Positions 23,240 to 26,333 of a DNA stretch of 26,333 nt are shown in pieces; the stretch's first letter is position 1; each line of letters starts with the position of its first letter. The position numbers and the translations under genes were made by a program. The notes beneath the pieces were generated by a model, which did no database searches, was not told the DNA's origin, and worked only from the letters and a program-made list of their open reading frames with translations. Source of the stretch: a virus; IMG/VR virus record IMGVR_UViG_3300030385_002437, positions 1 to 26,333 of that record, one strand, 5' to 3'.

Positions 23240-24150
23240 TAGTTTCCTCCCGCGAGGGTGCTAAGTGAAAAGAAGATTTCATCTTTGGTAGCTTCTCCAT
23301 TTTGTAAAAAGTAGGCAATTTGTTCGTTTATCTCTATCCCAAAAGGCTTGATTTTCCCAAATTGAACACCTAGTAAGTCCTTGAATGGAATCCCAAGGAA
23401 TTGGCTCAGCTCCCCTTGGCTCTTGCCAGATTGTGCCAAGTATGAACTAAGTTTTTCCCCATAATTCCCATCATCAATAGCGGCATCTTCTTCAATGACC
23501 TCAGGCTCAACTTCAATGACCTCTTTAGGTTCTTCAATTTCAACCTCAACCTCCTTTTGTTTAGGTTTGGGTTTGGTTGTTTTAGGAGTCTCTTTCTCGA
23601 GTTGAGATACTCCCGCGGGGCTGTAAGAATCAAGTTCTAGGGAAGGATCAAAAACCACTGCACCCTTAATAGTCTCGACCTCGGACTCATCTATTTTCGC
23701 CAAGCCGCAAATGGCTAAAGTCACACGCCTCTTTGCTTTGGTTTCTGCCTTCATTAAAGCATTGGCAAGTTTGTCCCCATTGAGACCTCTAATATTAACC
23801 GCCCCTACATCTTCATCATAACGGCCCAACTTATCTTTGGCTGTAGCTGTAACCATATAGATCTCGTTTTCTATTTTACGTTCCAAGATCCTGACAGAGA
23901 TCCCATGCAATTTCCTAAGTTGATCCGTGGCACTCTTTTGACAATAAAGGGTAAGTTTACCATTGAGGCGGATATATGCAAAGGGCTGTGTTTTCCAATT
24001 TAAACCAAGGCTTTCACAGATGGACCAATAGAAGTCGACCCTTTGTTGTGGGGTCAGTTGAGCAAGGTCACCATTTATTAATAAGGTTTCTACTACCTTT
24101 GAATCAACTGCAGTATCTTGAACAGCCAATTTTTTTGATTCTGTTCGCAT
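23239..24150 (-). CDS. Phage DNA-annealing / RecT-like recombination protein (candidate)
   Basis: This 303-residue protein starts at an ATG behind AGAGGAGTAG. Residues 30-165 form a conserved domain: ESLGLNWKTQPFAYIRLNGK (46-65), LTLYCQKSATDQLRKLHG (66-83), GRYDEDVGAVNIRGLNGDKL (109-128) and KAETKAKRRVTLAICGLA (134-151). I recall this pattern from phage proteins coded next to exonucleases and treated as RecT-like or ssDNA-binding; the exact family is unsure. A highly acidic and Lys/Pro linker follows (about 185-225). The C-terminal 75 residues look like a Cro/XRE helix-turn-helix (GELSQFLGIPFKDLLG). It is joined by a one-base overlap to the nuclease. Confidence 0.6.
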   Translation of the reverse strand: MRTESKKLAVQDTAVDSKVVETLLINGDLAQLTPQQRVDFYWSICESLGLNWKTQPFAYIRLNGKLTLYCQKSATDQLRKLHGISVRILERKIENEIYMVTATAKDKLGRYDEDVGAVNIRGLNGDKLANALMKAETKAKRRVTLAICGLAKIDESEVETIKGAVVFDPSLELDSYSPAGVSQLEKETPKTTKPKPKQKEVEVEIEEPKEVIEVEPEVIEEDAAIDDGNYGEKLSSYLAQSGKSQGELSQFLGIPFKDLLGVQFGKIKPFGIEINEQIAYFLQNGEATKDEIFFSLSTLAGGN

Positions 24151-24153
24151 TTT

Positions 24154-24429
24154 CTACTCCTCTTCATCATGGGCCCAGTCATCACCTTCATCGTGCTCGC
24201 CCATGAAACGTTCATTTTCATATTTTTCAGCCTCTAATTGTGCACTAAAAACCTCACCTTGTGAGTGGCAGGTTCCCGCAATTCCTAAAGATATAGAAGG
24301 CAAGGAGTCATCTTGGCAAGCTAGGACATCCATGGCACGCCTGATGCTTTTAATGTAACTCTCTTCAGCTGCTGCTACTCCACCAACTGCCCACTTTGTC
24401 CATAAGGGTTCTGCGTCTTTTATTTTCAC
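24154..24429 (-). CDS. Small acidic hypothetical protein
   Basis: The start is a GTG that overlaps the upstream TGA (GTGA), behind AAAGGAG. The 91-residue product has a helical middle (EESYIKSIRRAMDVLACQDD), a strand-like LPSISLGIAGTCHS and a strongly acidic C-terminus (HDEGDDWAHDEEE). No family is recognised. It is encoded directly before the annealing protein and may be co-expressed with it. Confidence 0.7.
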   Translation of the reverse strand: MKIKDAEPLWTKWAVGGVAAAEESYIKSIRRAMDVLACQDDSLPSISLGIAGTCHSQGEVFSAQLEAEKYENERFMGEHDEGDDWAHDEEE

Positions 24430-24623
24430 CGTGCACTCCTTTTCATTTCCTTGGATTCATCAACCCAACCCGCCTCTTGTTTCATGAGGCCTATAGCCAT
24501 CCTAATAATTTGGGCAATGCTCCTGTTTTCTTTTGCTGAATAAAACTCCAAAAATCTTTTGTCATCCGCAGCAAGGTAAGTTGTATAAGTTTCCCCCGCC
24601 TTGATGATCTTCTTTCTACCCAT
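24426..24623 (-). CDS. Ribbon-helix-helix DNA-binding protein
   Basis: This 65-residue protein starts at an ATG behind AAAAGGAGACC. The pattern ETYTTYLAADDKRFLEFYSA followed by NRSIAQIIRMAIGLMKQEAG is that of ribbon-helix-helix (CopG/Arc-type) proteins: a short strand that enters the DNA groove and two helices. Such proteins repress small operons and often their own genes. A possible promoter with a perfect TATAAT lies 44 bases upstream, so autoregulation is plausible. Confidence 0.72.
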   Translation of the reverse strand: MGRKKIIKAGETYTTYLAADDKRFLEFYSAKENRSIAQIIRMAIGLMKQEAGWVDESKEMKRSAR

Positions 24624-24666
24624 AATGGTCTCCTTTTAAAACGAAAAAATTAGGCCAATGCCTTGA

Positions 24667-24672
24667 ATTATA
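24667..24672 (-). promoter_or_regulatory. Possible -10 element (TATAAT) before the ribbon-helix-helix gene
   Basis: On the minus strand, a perfect TATAAT lies in the 102-base gap between two genes, 44 bases before the ATG at 24623. The -35 region is poor (GTGGGC at 17 bases spacing). Two TTCAT words with a spacing of 11 bases surround it and could be an operator half-site pair. Consensus match seen; promoter activity inferred. Confidence 0.35.
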
Positions 24673-24725
24673 TGAACAATCCATGAACAGCCCACAAACA
24701 AAGTTACGCACAGAACCACAAACAT

Positions 24726-24881
24726 TCACCCCTTCCCCTTAGCTTTTATGAAGTTAACCCTCAATCCATCACTATGGCAGTAGGGGCATTTGGATCGAAT
24801 AAAAGTATCTTGGGTGATTTCAGTCCATCCGCATTCTAGACACATCAAATGAACTTCTTTGCCGCACATATCAATCATCAT
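24726..24881 (-). CDS. Small zinc-ribbon protein (51 residues)
   Basis: This frame starts with two ATG codons (24881, 24878) that overlap the upstream TGA (ATGATGATTGA); AGG lies shortly before them. The product (MMIDMCGKEVHLMCLECGWT, then EITQDTFIRSKCPYCHSDGL) has a classic four-cysteine ribbon: C14-LE-C17 and C32-PY-C35. Proteins of this kind resemble the short phage 'C..CGW....F....CP.C' ribbons. Zinc binding is likely, the function unknown. Confidence 0.75.
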   Translation of the reverse strand: MMIDMCGKEVHLMCLECGWTEITQDTFIRSKCPYCHSDGLRVNFIKAKGKG

Positions 24882-25281
24882 AGCCTGCTAGCTTTGACCG
24901 ATCCCAATCATTCTCAACCCAAACCTTGACCAAATCATGAACGATATACCAAACAAGTTGATTCTTGCGTCCTTCCGGACTTTCTCCGAGCTCACCAATC
25001 ACCTCTAATTCTAATTCAGCTACAAGACACCCTAAGCGGTCAGCATGGAAAGTCAGCATCATATAAATAAGAGACTCATTCTTCTCATAAAATTTAGATG
25101 TATCGTGGTAAGTAGTGAAATCGGACACTCCACCCTCCATTCCGTGGGTATAAATATCTTGGAGGTGGTGAACTGAAAAGTCGTTTTCGGTATGCTTTTG
25201 CACTTGTTCCATCAATTTGAGGTAAGTTCTATTAATTTTGGTAAGTCTATTTGGGGTCATTTCTTGGCTCCAATTTGTCAT
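24871..25281 (-). CDS. Conserved phage hypothetical protein
   Basis: This 136-residue protein starts at an ATG behind TTGAGGAGT. It contains NDFSVHHLQDIYTHGMEGGV, SDFTTYHDTSKFYEKNESLI and a long helical C-terminus. I recall the pattern 'F...DI...G...G.....Y..T..FY......I' from small phage proteins (DUF7222-like, unsure); their function is unknown. It is largely helical and acidic, with no catalytic motif visible. Upstream, at 25314-25327, is a 14-base palindrome. Confidence 0.72.
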   Translation of the reverse strand: MTNWSQEMTPNRLTKINRTYLKLMEQVQKHTENDFSVHHLQDIYTHGMEGGVSDFTTYHDTSKFYEKNESLIYMMLTFHADRLGCLVAELELEVIGELGESPEGRKNQLVWYIVHDLVKVWVENDWDRSKLAGYDD

Positions 25282-25313
25282 TTTTTACTCCTCAAGTTAT
25301 TGTTTAAAATCCT

Positions 25314-25327
25314 CTATAATCTTATAG
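25314..25327. repeat. Palindrome CTATAA-TC-TTATAG upstream of a small gene
   Basis: A perfect inverted repeat of 6+6 bases with a 2-base centre lies 33 bases before the ATG at 25281, in a 59-base gap. It contains a TATAAG/TATAAT-like -10 word on the minus strand. It may be an operator over a promoter or just A/T-rich chance. Confidence 0.35.
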
Positions 25328-25340
25328 GTCTTCTGCCTTC

Positions 25341-25628
25341 TTAATCATCACCTTTCTTTGCTCCTTTGAGCGCATAAACCTCTTCTTTATTTTTCAACTG
25401 TTCACCGGTTTCGATACTGTAAACTTGTCCCCTTCCGACACCTAAGCCGACGCCGTTAGTATTGAAACAATTCCAACACATATACACCCACATCGTCATA
25501 TAGTTGCCCCACCTACCGTCAACAACAACCTTAGGTTGATAGCAATTTGTGTTCTTTATTCTGTCAAAACTTGTCTTACAGATCTCGCAACATTTTGGAA
25601 TGGATAACAATTTAGTGGTTGTAGCCAT
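25341..25628 (-). CDS. Small zinc-binding phage protein
   Basis: This 95-residue protein carries two cysteine pairs: C13-C14-EI-C17 near the N-terminus and C51-WN-C54 in the middle. They flank a segment with VDGRWGNYMTMWVYM, and GVGLGVGRGQVYSIETGEQL follows. The pattern 'C..C...F.DG......W..MC..C....G.GLG.G.GQ.Y' recurs in many phages as an uncharacterised zinc protein. A ribbon fold is likely. The ATG is 5 bases after the upstream stop, with AAAGG eleven bases before it. Confidence 0.78.
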   Translation of the reverse strand: MATTTKLLSIPKCCEICKTSFDRIKNTNCYQPKVVVDGRWGNYMTMWVYMCWNCFNTNGVGLGVGRGQVYSIETGEQLKNKEEVYALKGAKKGDD

Positions 25629-25632
25629 TTAT

Positions 25633-26130
25633 TTAGTTACCTTTCTTAAGTGGCGCATATTTAGTTCCGGCGCGAATAAGTTTTGTGTCTTTACCCTTTA
25701 TCGACATTTCTTCGATAGCCTCAAATCTTAACAAGTCAAGCTTAGATGTATCCTCTTCTGCTCCATCAATAGTGCCTTGACAAAAGAGCTCTTCGATTTC
25801 TAGATAATTCCATACAGTTCTGACTTCTATCACCCAATCTAATTCACCACAAAGATATTGGGCAATGATATTAGACTGTTCACCATCTGCCACACCTAGA
25901 CTGTAGCCATAATTGAAGATCCTAAATTTGAATTCTTTGCTAAGTGGGCTTTCCTTCTCTTCTTCAAAGGTGCCTTTTTTCTTTCTCAAATCAAGGCATC
26001 CGTCGCAAATAGAACCACCTTTTACCATGAGAAGGGATTTGAACATTTTCTTGCAGTCGTCACATTCAAGGTCACTTGCATATTTATTTAAAAGCTCTTG
26101 TGTCACATTGATTTTCATCTTTTTCTCCAT
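25633..26130 (-). CDS. Hypothetical protein with N-terminal zinc ribbon
   Basis: I place the start at the ATG at 26130, with AGGA ten bases before it and 17 bases after the upstream stop; an ATG at 26118 with GGAG six bases before it is equally good. The frame open to 26169 would overlap the upstream gene. The 165-residue product has C23-DD-C26 and C42-DG-C45, a four-cysteine ribbon. The middle is charged (LRKKKGTFEEEKESPLSK), and the rest is helical with no recognised motif (AQYLCGELDWVIEVRTVWNY). Confidence 0.68.
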   Translation of the reverse strand: MEKKMKINVTQELLNKYASDLECDDCKKMFKSLLMVKGGSICDGCLDLRKKKGTFEEEKESPLSKEFKFRIFNYGYSLGVADGEQSNIIAQYLCGELDWVIEVRTVWNYLEIEELFCQGTIDGAEEDTSKLDLLRFEAIEEMSIKGKDTKLIRAGTKYAPLKKGN

Positions 26131-26147
26131 TTTAGCTGTTTCCTTTA

Positions 26148-26333
26148 TTAACAAACAGGAAAAGTCCAATCTTCGCCATTTGTTTCACCACCAAACAAAG
26201 CACCGGCACTGTTACCTTCATCGTCAGAACTTGGGAAGATATAACTACCATCATCAAAAAAGATGCAAAGTGGAGATTCACACCATCCCATTTTTGCACG
26301 TTCGTCTTTCTCCATATATCTAACTTCTACGAT
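26148..26333 (-). CDS. Small phage protein, 5' end outside the window (partial)
   Basis: The frame is open from the right edge (IVEVRYMEKDERAKMGWCES) to a TAA at 26148, 61 codons. It may begin at the ATG of MEKDER or outside the window. The core PLCIFFDDGSYIFPSSDDEG followed by NSAGALFGG matches a short protein seen in many phages and thought to be beta-rich ('...I.L.DG....P..DDEGN.AG.L'). The function is unknown. Confidence 0.7.
   Translation of the reverse strand: MVEVRYMEKDERAKMGWCESPLCIFFDDGSYIFPSSDDEGNSAGALFGGETNGEDWTFPVC

Noticed and set aside
1-26333. tRNA genes or a CRISPR array
   Set aside because: The coding density leaves no gap of suitable size with a cloverleaf, and no regularly spaced repeats were seen.

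Overview
The window is a piece of a tailed bacteriophage (or prophage) genome. Every gene I can support lies on the minus strand, and neighbouring genes mostly touch or overlap by 1 to 26 bases (ATGA, GTGA, TAATG and TGATG junctions). The longest non-coding stretch is about 200 bases (16865-17064). The virion genes describe an HK97-fold capsid and a long, flexible, non-contractile tail: HK97-type protease, major capsid protein and portal, a tail tube, a frameshifting tail chaperone, a tape measure and tail-tip proteins, with no sheath or baseplate wedge genes. This is a siphovirus-type phage. I see no integrase, repressor, holin or endolysin, so lifestyle and lysis cannot be judged. The sequence does not identify the host beyond a bacterium that uses Shine-Dalgarno starts.

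Transcription runs from high to low coordinates. About 26.3-24.2 kb is an early region of small proteins, several with zinc-ribbon cysteine pairs, plus a ribbon-helix-helix protein. About 24.2-22.1 kb holds a likely DNA-annealing protein and a PD-(D/E)XK nuclease with an Fe-S type cysteine pattern; together they look like a recombination pair. About 21.5-18.4 kb is the replication region: a DUF1376-type replisome organiser that carries repeat clusters inside the gene (possible origin), a helicase-loader-like protein, a degenerate HNH-like protein and a resolvase-like nuclease. About 18.4-14.3 kb is a packaging region in which the likely small terminase is separated from the large terminase by a cytosine-C5 DNA methyltransferase, a metallophosphoesterase and two small genes.

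About 14.2-9.6 kb is head morphogenesis: a portal fused to a MuF-type domain, the prohead protease and the capsid protein. About 9.6-7.4 kb holds head-tail joining proteins. About 7.3-1 kb is the tail: two related tube-type proteins, a tail chaperone with a GGGAAAC -1 frameshift site, the tape measure, a distal-tail-like protein, and a very large tail-hub protein with a C-terminal LamG-like domain that runs off the left edge.

The most unusual feature is at 17172-17882. The +1 frame of the methyltransferase gene stays open for about 236 codons and encodes a tryptophan-rich protein that looks like a real protein family, which suggests an overprinted gene. Other points worth a second look are the frameshift site, the origin-like repeats, the portal-MuF fusion, the duplicated tube protein, the Fe-S nuclease, and two small CxxC proteins (8475-8624 and 24726-24881).
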